This document shows, piece by piece, positions 1 through 10,489 of a stretch of DNA of 64,000 bases; position 1 is the stretch's first letter; every line of letters begins with the position of its first letter. Made by a program: the position numbers and the translations under genes. A model generated the notes under the pieces. The model was not told the DNA's origin. It saw only the letters and a list, made by a program, of their open reading frames with translations, and searched no databases. Source of the stretch: Pogonophryne albipinna (Eukaryota > Chordata > Actinopteri > Perciformes > Artedidraconidae); assembly GCA_028583405.1 (NCBI GenBank), contig CM053249.1, forward strand, positions 40,698,999-40,762,998. The letters are read 5' to 3'.

Positions 1-1897
1 TATATATTGTGATGGAAACTTCGGAGCAGCAATGCAGAAAGGATGGAAACTGGAATCTCTTTAGTCAAGCACTGGGATTTATTGAGAGTTAAACGGCCGG
101 AGAGTTCACAAGGTAAAGACACAACTATCATCATGTAATACCCAGCCAACTCTGGAGGCACAAGGAGACACGTAGATCTGTATATTGGAAAGGAGGGTCT
201 TAGAAAAATCCCCTTCCCCCTAATGATTACCAGACACAGGAACGAAAACCCATTTGTGTTACAACCTTCCCATGAACCAAAATTCTCCCCCACAGGAAGG
301 CAGAGGACCTCTTGACCTGTGTCCTCCTCAAGTTGCGGGCAAGAGCATATTGCGACTTAACGAAAAGCATATGTTTGTAATTTGACAGGTTCTCAGGAAA
401 GCTGAGAAACTCAAGACACAAAGTGATCGGATTAAAATATTCTCTCACATATATAAACTCCCCAAACAGGCGAAAACCTACCAGTTTCACCCACTGTCTC
501 TGCCACCTCCCTCCATGACTGGTTCTTCCGGTTTGTATCCCGGTAGGTGAAGAGGGTCTGGTCATACAAAACCGGGTGATTTGCTACGGCGATAATCAGT
601 TTCTCCTCCATCTTTTTTTGAAATATAGAAATGAACGGCGGGATATCTCTCCCAGCTTAGACGCGGTTTGATTGGCTAGCGCTTGAGCTGTCAGATTTTC
701 AGAAACGGGATTTGATTGGCTGGCGCTGGCTACTCCGGCGTCTCCGGCATCAGAAGTTGAAACGCCGGAGACGGACCGCTATGCTACCCACAATTCAGTT
801 CGGCGAAAAGCGAGGCAACGTGACGTCACCCCATTCAAAGTGAATGGGCAGACGCGTTGGAAACTGTTTTTGAAGCTGTCGACGCTGTAGTGTGGACGCA
901 GCGTTAATCTCACGCTCTCACGCTGCCCAAACTATTCTCACGCCAAAAACAAGAATACCGAAGACTAGAAACGGTTTTGAAAACGTTTGTCACGTAGTGA
1001 TCGTCTTCTCAATAGAACATCTTTTATAATGTCTTCTGGCCAATCAGAATCAAGATAACGGTGTGGTGTTGTTGCACAAAGTCCCGACGGAGAATACTTT
1101 TGCTGTAGTACATCTCTATATACATCGATACAACATTACGTGTTGATAGAAATCAACACGTACTGAAATAAGACCCCACGGTTTGATGATTGATAGGTGT
1201 GTGGGCTGTCTTTCATTTTGACACACAGAACAATGGGGGCTATCCACCATTATCCACAATGTAAAGTAATTACTAAAAACTAAAATGGCATTCATTTTTT
1301 TAAATATGTCGTGTAGTAATCGGTAGTAATAGATTTATTTATTTTCTTCTCAAGAGAGTACCAGAATGTGTATTTTATGTTAGTATTTCAAAAAAATCTC
1401 CTGGGGGAGAATCCCCCCAGACCCCCCTGCAGAGGTTGGGTTTTCAGCATGTCAACTCTTTCACCTGTGGAGAAATAGCAGGATTGGCTCCAGGTCTCGC
1501 TTTTTATTTACTACAAGACAAATGTGCCTTTTTATTTCATACAGTTCAATTTGGATTGAGACAGGGCAATAATCTAAACCTCACGCGTGGCGTTTCACTG
1601 TCAAGGGGAGCGTGTATGTAATTACATTGCAAATACTGACTTGAGCCCCACCACTGTATGGGTTAGGCCTACCATAGGTTACCCAACAAAAATACTCTGG
1701 AGCCGCAACTGCCGACCCGTATTGCGCCTGCGCAGATCTAAGATCCAGTAGAAATGATAAAAAGTAAAAGTCTGCTGCTTATTGTTCTACTAGGCCAAAA
1801 TAGAGTCAAAGAGTATATGAGAGTGAGAGTGTGTTAATTAATATATTTGGCAGTTTGGAGTAAGTCTGTAGATTTGTTTGTGTGTGTGTTTCATGTA
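1..1897. other. Gene-poor region with old repeat fragments
   Basis: I see no convincing gene here. Open frames are short and uninterpretable. The stretch around 630-960 is CpG-rich and reads like a decayed DNA-transposon fragment (repeated ACGC/GACG motifs, a CACCCCATTCAAAGTGAATG run). A G/C-run segment at 1398-1432 (GGGGGAGAATCCCCCC) is the kind of internal sequence seen in fish hAT-type elements. Neither piece has readable ends, so no family is named. Confidence 0.35.
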
Positions 1898-3010
1898 TAG
1901 GCCTCTCACGATAATTAATTTTGTTGGATACATTTTCCCGGAAATTATTGCGATAAACGATAATATTGTCGGCACCGTTGTATGACCATTTTAGACCACT
2001 GACATAATGTAAAGCAAACAGATATTGTTCTAAACTGTATTAAAGTAAACAGGTATTATCTTGAACTGTATTGAAGTGAACATGTATTATTTGGGACTGT
2101 TTTAAAGTAATCCTATATATATAAACCTTCTCACTTACACTCAATGACCCAGATACCCTGCTACACACACATACACCTCTTTCTACCAGCACAAACACAT
2201 ATTCTTTTCAAGGTTCTTTCTGGGGCCAATATAATCTCAAGCACCAATATATCTGTGTACAATGTTTGATACCAATATATCTGTGTACAATGTTTGATTG
2301 TCTGGAAACCAATAGTTTGTGTGAAATCTTCCTTGGGAAAGTAAAGGAGTTAACCCAGGTGTAAGATAAAAAGTGATTCTGACCTTGTGTAGTTCCGAGG
2401 CTCTCACGCTCTGTTCAGAAGAAAAATACTTTTTCCCAGAACTCTGATTCGCTGTATTGGGCCCGACCCAAAGTGAATCCAACCAGTAAGAACACCTAGG
2501 GTAGTGAGCAACCGACCCAACTCCTACCCACGGACTCTCTGATTCGCTTAGGAATAAAATGGGACGGAAGAGCCGACACACATCTCCGCCCCAAATATGT
2601 CCATATATGCTGTTGTTTATTCATGCAAAATGCCCCCTGTTTCTGACTGGCTGGTCCCGATATCTGTATCGCACAGCAGTAGAACTGGGAGTCCAGAGTA
2701 CTCTGTAACTTGTATTGGTGTTTTTTACCATTAAAATCAGATTATTGTTATAACTTTTATGCCAGTGTTTTGAACTCCTTCTCTTACTAATCTGATCAGG
2801 CTCATCTAACGGACGGCGCGGAGCAGAGGTGGGCTTTAAGCCACCACTACTGTGTTTGCTCCTACAAACGATAATATATAATAATAATTCAAGTACATCC
2901 TTTCAAACTGCTGGTTACATCCTCATGTAAATGGCAATTTATCGAGTTCATTTTTATTTATCGTACAATAAGTCAATTAATTGCTCATAGCGATAGGCAC
3001 ACAATAAAAC
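1898..3010. mobile_element. MITE-like repeat with GCGATAAACGATAAT motif, carrying an inner insertion
   Basis: The left end (TAGGCCTCTCACGATAATTAA near 1898) and the right end (AATTAATTGCTCATAGCGATA near 2974-2994) are imperfect inverted copies. Between them lie GCGATAAACGATAAT-type motifs typical of a very common fish MITE. The middle (about 2110-2870) does not belong to that family. It contains a 28-bp tandem duplication (2243-2270 and 2271-2298) and an LTR-like stretch ending in an ATTAAA signal near 2730. The inner part may be a solo LTR, but I could not define its ends. Confidence 0.4.
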
Positions 3011-3185
3011 AGTGGAAACAAAGATGTGTTTGACTTTCATTAGTGAATTAAACTGTGTGCCCTTTATAGTCTGTGTCCAATATTGTGTATTTGTATATAT
3101 TGTATATATATCCTATATATATGCTAAGGTCCCGCTGCTGACACGATAGCAGTCATTTTGTGCACATATGTGTAAACACATGATA

Positions 3186-3366
3186 TCAAAATCTCACTCC
3201 AGCCAGGTACCCAAAGTTGGCAACCCTGCGGTACTCACATGATGATGCTTTTTCCCTCAGCTTTGTTATAAAGCTATCGATCGGCTCGTCCGGTCCTTGT
3301 TTGCAGCATCCGAACGTGTATCTCTCATGAATCACATTTTTTGCCGGCTTGAAATAATCCCCCAAC
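3186..3366 (-). pseudogene. Ty3/Gypsy gag, distal fragment
   Basis: The minus-strand reading from 3366 down to about 3250 gives a Gypsy-type capsid segment with the recognisable spacing DYFKPAKNVIHERYTF, then QGPDEPIDSFITKLREKA, then SCEY. This is the conserved YFxPxxN...ERxxF...LRxxAxxCEY pattern of Ty3/Gypsy Gag. After CEY the frame runs into unrelated sequence and stops at 3186, so the element is truncated here. The fragment continues exactly the reading that ends with DALG at 14115, on the far side of the large palindromic insertion; the joint falls in the duplicated CCCAAC target. It is a dead retrotransposon piece. Confidence 0.8.
3361..3366. repeat. Target-site duplication CCCAAC, left copy
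   Basis: The six bases CCCAAC immediately precede the palindromic element. The same six bases follow its right end at 14115-14120. Removing the element and one copy restores an in-frame gag codon series (D-A-L-G-D-Y), which supports this as the true insertion point. Confidence 0.9.
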
Positions 3367-3425
3367 AGTAGTATTAACCATGCCCTTTCAATCACATTAG
3401 TATGCATAAAAAGTGACAGGTGACA

Positions 3426-3880
3426 CGCCCCCAATTATGCAAATGAGCTAAGTCCCGCCTCCCATTGTTCGAGACCCTTTGATGTGAGATAACAGGTAGG
3501 TGTGAAAAGCCCCCCTGTGTAGTGCCTTTGTTGTCTAATTCTTTGATGTGTTGATTAAGGCAGTCTCTTTGAAGTTATGTTGTCTGGCCCCTGTCCCCCC
3601 TTGTAGTCTAAGCCTTTGATGTGAGATAACAGGTAGGTGTGAAAAGCCCCCCTGTGTAGTGCCTTTGTTGTCTAATTCTTTGATGTGTTGATTAAGGTAG
3701 GTGTGAAAAGCCCCCCTGTGTCGTGCCTTTGTTGTCTATTTCTTTGATGTGTTGATTAAGGCAGTCTCTTTGAAGTTATGCTGTCTGGTCCCCTCAGGGT
3801 TGTATAATCTAATTAGCCTTTGATGTTTTGCCCTTTGATGTGGTGTGTTATAAGCCTTTGATGTTAATCTAGGTGTCTCT
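3426..3880 (+). repeat. Subterminal block with repeated CTTTGATGT motif (left)
   Basis: The motif CTTTGATGT occurs eight times here (near 3477, 3541, 3613, 3678, 3742, 3818, 3832 and 3855), with a ninth at 4423. It sits within partial tandem copies of a longer unit containing GAGATAACAGGTAGGTGTG and AAAGCCCCCCTGTGTAG. CTTTGAT matches the core of TCF/LEF sites (CTTTGWW). Whether the block is bound in cells is unknown; it may instead be a subterminal transposase-binding repeat. Confidence 0.7.
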
Positions 3881-4335
3881 TTGAAGTTATGCGTGAGACT
3901 GTCTAACCCCCTCCCCGCCCAGGCCTCTCCCCCCTTTCTCCCCCCCCTTCCTTTTGGGCCCTGAGGCTAGCAGATAGGGGGGAGGGAATTTGGTGAAAAT
4001 AGGAATAAGCTCTAAACTAATTAAAAAAGACAGTAATTTCCACTTACCAAGTCACCTTGCAAAAAAAAGAAAATTGGCCTGTGACAACTTACCGCCATCC
4101 GTCCGGAGCGCCAGTCAAGAAACGAATGCCTCAGTGGGGCGGGAGTCAGACGCCTACAGCCAGAGATCTTTGCATAAACTTATCGCGTGCCCTCTTTTTG
4201 GTTGTGGAGCGCGTTCATGTGTGCTGGAGGAGGGGCTCTGTGAGGAAGTGGCAGATTTTCGGTTGTGTACTTTCAAATTCTCGCTCACTCGAGATGGTTT
4301 CTCCAAAATGACCTACCCCTACCTTTAAGAACAAT

Positions 4336-4337
<2 letters not shown>

Positions 4338-4413
<76 letters not shown>
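4338..4413 (+). repeat. (CA)n microsatellite, about 38 units
   Basis: Uninterrupted CA dinucleotide run inside the left arm. It generates a spurious His/Thr open reading frame that is not a gene. Its partner in the right arm is longer. Confidence 0.95.
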
Positions 4414-4416
<3 letters not shown>

Positions 4417-5329
4417 GGAGTTGGCCTTTGATGTGAGGGTTAGAGATAAGCCTGGGATGTTAATCTATATGTTGATTAAGACACTCTGTGAGGTGAGAAG
4501 CGAGGGGATGGAGTTCGTCTTTAAAAAAGAAATACGCTCAAACTAAATAAAACAGCCATTAATTTTCACCCACTAAGACACCTAAAAACGTTATTGTCCT
4601 CTCTAGATTTGATTCAGGGTTTTGCTTTAAATGATTAGTGCTTGCTAAGGATGTTTCTTTTCAAGTTTTTGTGAAACTGTTAACTACAAGGAAGTATCTG
4701 TCTGCAAAGAAGGTATTCATATTAATTTAAAAAAGATCTTATTTAGGTTTTAATAGTGATAACTAAGTTTCACTCTGTGCGGGGACAAAAGAAGCATCGT
4801 TAATCACCTGGATAAAGGACTCTTTAAAGCAGAGATACCATATGCAGACACACACCTGAATATCAGCAGGAGAGGAGTCTCTAAAGTAAATACATTATAG
4901 GGTTAAAATAAGATATATATGTGATGGAATTAGTTTAAAACAGTCACCTTACACTTTTTTAGTTGTCCTCTCTAAATTAGATGTAAGGTTTTTTGTTTTT
5001 TTTAAATGATTAGTGTTAATTAAGGCCTATTGTTATTTTGGTTTATAAGGGGATAAGAGTTCAACTTTTAAAAATTGCACAGGATCATTCTAAGAAGAGT
5101 GAGAGGGCTAATGAGCCAGCACCATACCTCCTCTATGCATTTTCTTGACCTGTATCTGATCTTGAAAAACTCTGGTAAGTACTTTTTTATTTTTATCTTA
5201 TAATATCATGTAATTATTAAATGTTTTTTTTTTTTTTTGGTAGGGGTTAAACTAGTATATTATGTGGATAGTATATTATTAGATACTTACAAATGTTATG
5301 TTTTTTCTGTTTACAGTAGAGACCCTGTG

Positions 5330-6880
5330 TGCTGAAATCTCCTGACACAGAGTACTTCATGATAGTGGTCAGCTTTTTAACACAAAAGTGTATCTTTCAG
5401 TAACTTTCTCAGAGAATTTAAGCATAAATCTGTCAAATGTTCAAAACAGCCTTCACTGAAATAGCCTCAAAATCACAAACTGCCATTAAGAGTCAGATTC
5501 TTAACGAAATCTACTGACACAAAGTAATTCATTATCTACTTTTCAGCTTTTATACACAAAAGTGTATCTTTCAGTAACTTTCTCAGAGAATTTAAACATA
5601 AATCTGTCAAATGTTCAAAACAGCCTTCACTGAAATAGCCTCAAAATGACAAACTGCCATTAAGAGTCAGATGCTTGACGAAATCTACTAAAACAGAGTA
5701 CTTTTCATGGTAGTGGTCAGCTTTTAAACACAAAAGTGTATCTTTCGGTAACTTTTTTGAGAGAATTACGCATAAATCAGTCAAATGTTCAAAATAGCCT
5801 TCACTGAAATAGCCTCAAAATGACAAACTGCCATTAAGAGTCAGATTCTTAACGAGATCTACTGACACAAAGTACTTCATTATCTACTTTTTCAGCTTTT
5901 AAAAAAGAAAAGTGTATCTTTCGGTAACTTTTTGAGAGAATTAAGCATAATTTTGTCAAATGGTCAAAACAGCCTCTGTTTCAAGCCTCAAAATCACAAA
6001 CTGCCATTAAGAGGCAGAATCCTAATGAAATCTACTGACACAAAGTACTTCATTATCTACTTTTCAGCTTTTATACACAAAAGTGTATCTTTCAGTAACT
6101 TTCTGAGAAAATTAAGCATAAATCAGTCAAATGTTCAAAACAGCCTTCACTGAAATAGCCTCAAAATCACAAACTGCCATTAAGAGTCAGAATCCTAACA
6201 AAATATACTCAAACAGAGTACTTCATGGTAGTGGTCAGCTTTTATACACAAAAGTGTATCTTTCAGTAACTTTCTCAGAGAATTTAAACATAAATCTGTC
6301 AAATGTTCAAAACAGCCTTCACTGACATAGCCTCAAAATCACAAACTGTCATTAAGAGTCAGATTCTTAACGAAATCTACTCAGAGTACTTCATGGTAGT
6401 GGTCAGCTTTTTATACACAAAGTGTATCTTTCAGTAACTTTCTGAGAAAATTAAGCATAAATCTGTCAAATGTTCAAAACAGCCTTCACTGAAATAGCGT
6501 CAAAATCACAAACTGGCTGAAACTGTATAGTGAACTGGAGAAATTACAGCACAGAGTTTTCTACTACGACACAGATAGTATAATCTATGTGACAAGACAG
6601 GGGCAGTCTCCAGTACTTTCATGGTAATGGACAGCTTTTTAAAAAGAAAAGTGTATCTCTCGGTAACCTTTTGAGAGAATTAAGCATAAATCTGTCAAAT
6701 GTTCAAAACGGCCTTCACTGAAATAGCCTCAAAATGACAAACAGCCATTAAGAGTCAGATGCTTGACGAAATCTCATGGTAGTGGTCAGCTTTTAAACAT
6801 AAAAAGTGTATCTTTCGGTAACTTTTTGAGAGAATTAAGCATAAATCTGTCAAATGTTCAAAACTGCCTTGTTTCACTGA
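5330..6880 (+). repeat. Tandem array of about 175-bp units (left arm, outer block)
   Basis: The unit runs from CTACTGACACAAAGTACTTC through AAAAGTGTATCTTTCAG, GCATAAATCTGTCAAATG, TTCAAAACAGCCTTCACTG and CACAAACTGCCATTAAGAG to ACGAAATCTACTG. Recognisable starts lie near 5331, 5511, 5688, 5861, 6033, 6207 and 6379, giving a period of about 172-180 bp. Units differ by point changes and small indels. Spacing is close to nucleosome length, but no function is claimed. Short open frames in this block are by-products of the repeat. Confidence 0.85.
6511..6627 (+). pseudogene. DNA polymerase B motif-C remnant, copy 1
   Basis: A 39-codon frame ends in a stop and contains LKLYSELEKLQHRVFYYDTD followed by SIIYVTRQGQ. 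The YxDTDS signature (aspartates at 6568-6570 and 6574-6576) is palm motif C of family-B DNA polymerases, where the two aspartates bind catalytic metal ions. The leading LKLY...L..L..RV..YDTDS spacing matches the protein-primed polymerase of Maverick/Polinton elements. The rest of the polymerase is missing, so the piece cannot be functional. Confidence 0.75.
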
Positions 6881-7136
6881 AATGGATAAATGTATCCGAA
6901 AATAGTGTCTCTTAAGGCGGATATAGCCCCCTGATAACTCCCGTTACATTCCTCCAGAGTCAGAAATAGTGTAAGTTAACTTTTGGAAGAACCAGAGAAA
7001 AGGGTGAAAATGGATAAAATATATCCGAAAATAGTGTCTCTTAAGGCAGGTAGAGTCCCCTGACAACTCCCCTTACATTCATCCAGAGTCAGAAAAAGTC
7101 TCTACGTTATCTTTTTGGGAGAACCAGAGGAAAGGG

Positions 7137-7289
7137 ATGAAAATTGAGAAATTGTATCCGAAAATAGTGTCTCTTAAGGCGGGTAGAGTATGGGAATTGA
7201 ACGATAAACCGATCACTGTAAATGAAACGCGGAGAGAAGCAGCAGTGCAAATCGTTAAGTCTATTACCTGGTATGCACTACGACACTAA
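7137..7289 (+). CDS. 50-codon conserved reading frame inside the palindromic element, copy 1
   Basis: This frame starts ATG AAA ATT GAG, contains KLYPKIVSLKAGRVWELN and then DKPITVNETRREAAVQIVK, and stops at TAA. The same 50 codons stay open at 8478-8630 (GTG in place of ATG) and on the minus strand at 10250-10402. At least one difference between copies (AAC/AAT) is silent. I do not recognise the product. It could be a fragment of another Polinton protein. Conservation may also reflect recent duplication or gene conversion rather than selection. Confidence 0.35.
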   Translation: MKIEKLYPKIVSLKAGRVWELNDKPITVNETRREAAVQIVKSITWYALRH

Positions 7290-7561
7290 CTTGGTAAAAT
7301 GTAATTAGTTTTTTTATGAAAATGTGTTGAATGTTGTGTTTTTCAATTAAACAACCATTACAAAATGAAAATGTGTTTTATTTATTTTTTGCTTTCATAT
7401 ATAGGAATAGTATTGTAAACGAAACATTTAAAATGTATTATGTGCTCTCATTGTATGCTCTGTTTTTTTTTTTTTTCAGTAACTTTCTAAGAGAATTTAA
7501 GCATAAATCTGTCAAATGTTCAAAACAGCTTTTGTTTCACTGAAATGGCGTCAAGATCACA

Positions 7562-7678
7562 AACTGGCTGAAACTATACAGTGAATTGGAGAAATTACAA
7601 CACAGAGTTTTCTACTACGACACAGATAGTATAATCTATGTGACAAGACAGGGGCAGTCTCCAGTACTTTCATGGTAG
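7562..7678 (+). pseudogene. DNA polymerase B motif-C remnant, copy 2
   Basis: Same 39-codon fragment as at 6511-6627, with a few silent or conservative base changes (for example ACTATACAGTGAATTGG against ACTGTATAGTGAACTGG). It again ends in TGG-stop directly before a copy of the tandem unit. Confidence 0.75.
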
Positions 7679-8350
7679 TGGTCAGCTTTTTTAAATACAA
7701 AAGTGTATCTTTCAGTAACTTTCTGAGAGAATTTAGCATAAATCTGTCAAATGTTCAAAACAGCCTTCACTGAAATAGCCTCAAAATCACAAACTGCCAT
7801 TAAGAGTCAGATTCTTAACGAAATCTACTGACACAAAGTACTTCATTATCTACTTTTTCAGCTTTTAAAAAAGAAAAGTGTATCTTTCGGTAACTTTTTG
7901 AGAGAATTAAGCATAAATCTGTCAAATGTTCAAAACTGCCTTCACTGAAATAGCCTCAAAATGACAAACTGCCATTAAGAGTCAGAATCCTAACGAAATC
8001 TACTGACACAGAGTACTTCATTATCTACTTTTTCAGCTTTTTATACACAAAAGTGTATCTTTTCAGTAACTTTTCTCAGAGAATTTAAGCATAAATCTGT
8101 CAAATGTTCAAAACAGCCTTGTTTCACTGAAATAGCCTCAAAATCACAAACTGCCATTAAGAGTCAGAATCCTAACGAAATGTACTCAGAGTACTTCATG
8201 GTAGTGGTCAGCTTTTAAATACAAAAGTGTATCTTTCAGTAACTTTTTGAGAGAATTAAGCATAAATCTGTCAAATGTTCAAAACAGCCTTGTTTCACTG
8301 AAATAACCTCAAAATCACAAACTGTCATTAAGAGTCAGATGCTTGACGAA
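7640..8350 (+). repeat. Tandem array of about 175-bp units (left arm, inner block)
   Basis: About four further units of the same family as 5330-6880. They mirror the right-arm units at 9190-9880. Confidence 0.8.
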
Positions 8351-9189
8351 ATGGATAAAATATATCCGAAAATAGTGTCTCTTAAGGCAGGTAGAGTCCC
8401 CTGACAACTCCCCTTACATTCATCCAGAGTCAGAAAAAGTCTCTACGTTATCTTTTTGGGAGAACCAGAGGAAAGGGGTGAAAATTGAGAAATTGTATCC
8501 GAAAATAGTGTCTCTTAAGGCGGGTAGAGTATGGGAATTGAACGATAAACCGATCACTGTAAATGAAACGCGGAGAGAAGCAGCAGTGCAAATCGTTAAG
8601 TCTATTACCTGGTATGCACTACGACACTAACTTGGTAAAATGTAATGTGTTTTGTATGAAAATGTGTTGAATGTTGTGTTTTCAATTAAACAACTATTAC
8701 AAAATGAAAATGTGTTTTTTTTTTTTTTTTGCTTTCATATATAGTAATAGTATTGTAAACGAAACATTTAAAGTGTATCATGTGTTCTCATTGTATGCTC
8801 TGTTTTTTGACACAAAAGATGCATTACATCTAAAATTTCTCCAATTCACTGTACAGTTTCAGCCAGTTTGTGATTTTGACGCTATTTCAGTGAAACAAGG
8901 CTGTTTTGAACATTTGACAGATTTATGCTTAAATTCTCTCAGAAAGTTACTGAAAGATACACTTTTGTGTTTAAAAGCTGACCACTACCATGAAGTACTT
9001 TGTGTCAGTAGATTTCGTTAAGAATCTGACTCTTAATGACAGTTTGTGACTTTGAGGCTATTTCAGTGAAACAAGGCTGTTTTGAACATTTGACAAATTT
9101 ATGCTTAAATTCTCTGAGAAAGTTACTGAGAGATACACTTTTGTGTATAAAAGCTGAAAAGTAGATAATGAAGTACTCTGTTTTATTAG
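8351..9189. other. Loop of the palindrome
   Basis: This central segment is not mirrored across the axis. Its left half (8351-8830) is a direct repeat of 7010-7480, including a second copy of the 50-codon frame (8478-8630) and a T-run near 8717-8731. Its right half (about 8870-9190) holds inverted tandem units. The loop therefore consists of sequence also present in the arms. Confidence 0.7.
8478..8630 (+). CDS. 50-codon conserved reading frame, copy 2
   Basis: Same open frame as 7137-7289 but with GTG at the ATG position, so it may not start independently. No stop codons interrupt the 50 codons. Confidence 0.3.
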   Translation: MKIEKLYPKIVSLKAGRVWELNDKPITVNETRREAAVQIVKSITWYALRH

Positions 9190-9880
9190 ATTTCGTCAAG
9201 CATCTGACTCTTAATGGCAGTTTGTGATTTTGAGGTTATTTCAGTGAAACAAGGCTGTTTTGAACATTTGACAGATTTATGCTTAATTCTCTCAAAAAGT
9301 TACTGAAAGATACACTTTTGTATTTAAAAGCTGACCACTACCATGAAGTACTCTGAGTAGATTTCGTTAGGATTCTGACTCTTAATGGCAGTTTGTGATT
9401 TTGAGGCTATTTCAGTGAAACAAGGCTGTTTTGAACATTTGACAGATTTATGCTTAAATTCTCTGAGAAAAGTTACTGAAAAGATACACTTTTGTGTATA
9501 AAAAGCTGAAAAAGTAGATAATTAAGTACTCTGTGTCAGTAGATTTCATTAGGATTCTGACTCTTAATGGCAGTTTGTCATTTTGAGGCTATTTCAGTGA
9601 AGGCAGTTTTGAACATTTGACAGATTTATGCTTAATTCTCTCAAAAAGTTACCGAAAGATACACTTTTCTTTTTTAAAAGCTGAAAAAGTAGATAATGAA
9701 GTACTTTGTGTCAGTAGATTTCGTTAAGAATCTGACTCTTAATGGCAGTTTGTGATTTTGAGACTATTTCAGTGAAGGCTGTTTTGAACATTTGACAGAT
9801 TTATGCTTAATTCTCTCAGAAAGTTACTGAAAGATACACTTTTGTATTTAAAAAAGCTGACCACTACCATGAAAGTACTG
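9190..9880 (-). repeat. Tandem array of about 175-bp units (right arm, inner block)
   Basis: Inverted counterpart of 7640-8350. Unit landmarks such as CATTTGACAGATTTATGC recur at regular spacing. Confidence 0.8.
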
Positions 9881-9980
9881 GAGACTGCCCCTGTCTTGTC
9901 ACATAGATTATACTATCTGTGTCGTAGTAGAAAACTCTGTGTTGTAATTTCTCCAATTCACTGTATAGTTTCAGCCAGTT
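9864..9980 (-). pseudogene. DNA polymerase B motif-C remnant, copy 3
   Basis: Minus-strand 39-codon fragment with the same YYDTDS motif, mirroring 7562-7678. The codon series and the terminal TGG-stop are kept. Confidence 0.75.
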
Positions 9981-10249
9981 TGTGATTTTGACGCCATTTC
10001 AGTGAAACAAAAGCTGTTTTGAACATTTGACAGATTTATGCTTAAATTCTCTGAGAAAGTTACTGGAAAAAAAAAACAGAGCATACAATGAGAGCACATG
10101 ATACATTTTAAATGTTTCGTTTACAATACTATTACTATATATGAAAGCAAAAAATAAATAAAACACATTTTCATTTTGTAATGGTTGTTTAATTGAAAAA
10201 CACAACATTCAACACATTTTCATAAAAAAACACATTACATTTTACCAAG

Positions 10250-10402
10250 TTAGTGTCGTAGTGCATACCAGGTAATAGACTTAACGATTTGCACTGCTGC
10301 TTCTCTCCGCGTTTCATTTACAGTGATCGGTTTATCATTCAATTCCCATACTCTACCCGCCTTAAGAGACACTATTTTCGGATACAATTTCTCAATTTTC
10401 AC
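10250..10402 (-). CDS. 50-codon conserved reading frame, copy 3
   Basis: Minus-strand copy of the frame at 7137-7289, open over all 50 codons, with a silent AAT/AAC difference. It begins with GTG where copy 1 has ATG. Product unknown. Confidence 0.3.
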   Translation of the reverse strand: MKIEKLYPKIVSLKAGRVWELNDKPITVNETRREAAVQIVKSITWYALRH

Positions 10403-10489
10403 CCCTTTCCTCTGGTTCTCCCAAAAAGATAACGTAGAGACTTTTTCTGACTCTGGATGAATGTGTTTAAAAGCTGACCACTACCATGA

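Larger units (their letters stand above)
3367..8350 (+). repeat. Left arm of the giant inverted repeat
   Basis: This arm pairs with 9190-14114 on the opposite strand. Corresponding landmarks are the terminal 13 bases, the CA run (4338-4413) with the TG run (13019-13133), the segment 3990-4330 with 13140-13490, the module 7331-7543 with 9999-10208, and the inner boundary near 8350 with 9190. The arms differ by small indels and substitutions, so they are not an exact copy. Confidence 0.9.

Noticed and set aside
3186..3434. Complete 82-aa gene
   Set aside because: The apparent start lies inside the palindromic element; only the part from 3366 down is gag.
4265..4546. His/Thr repeat protein
   Set aside because: Translation of a CA microsatellite within a transposon; the mirrored copy at 13000-13206 shows the same artefact.
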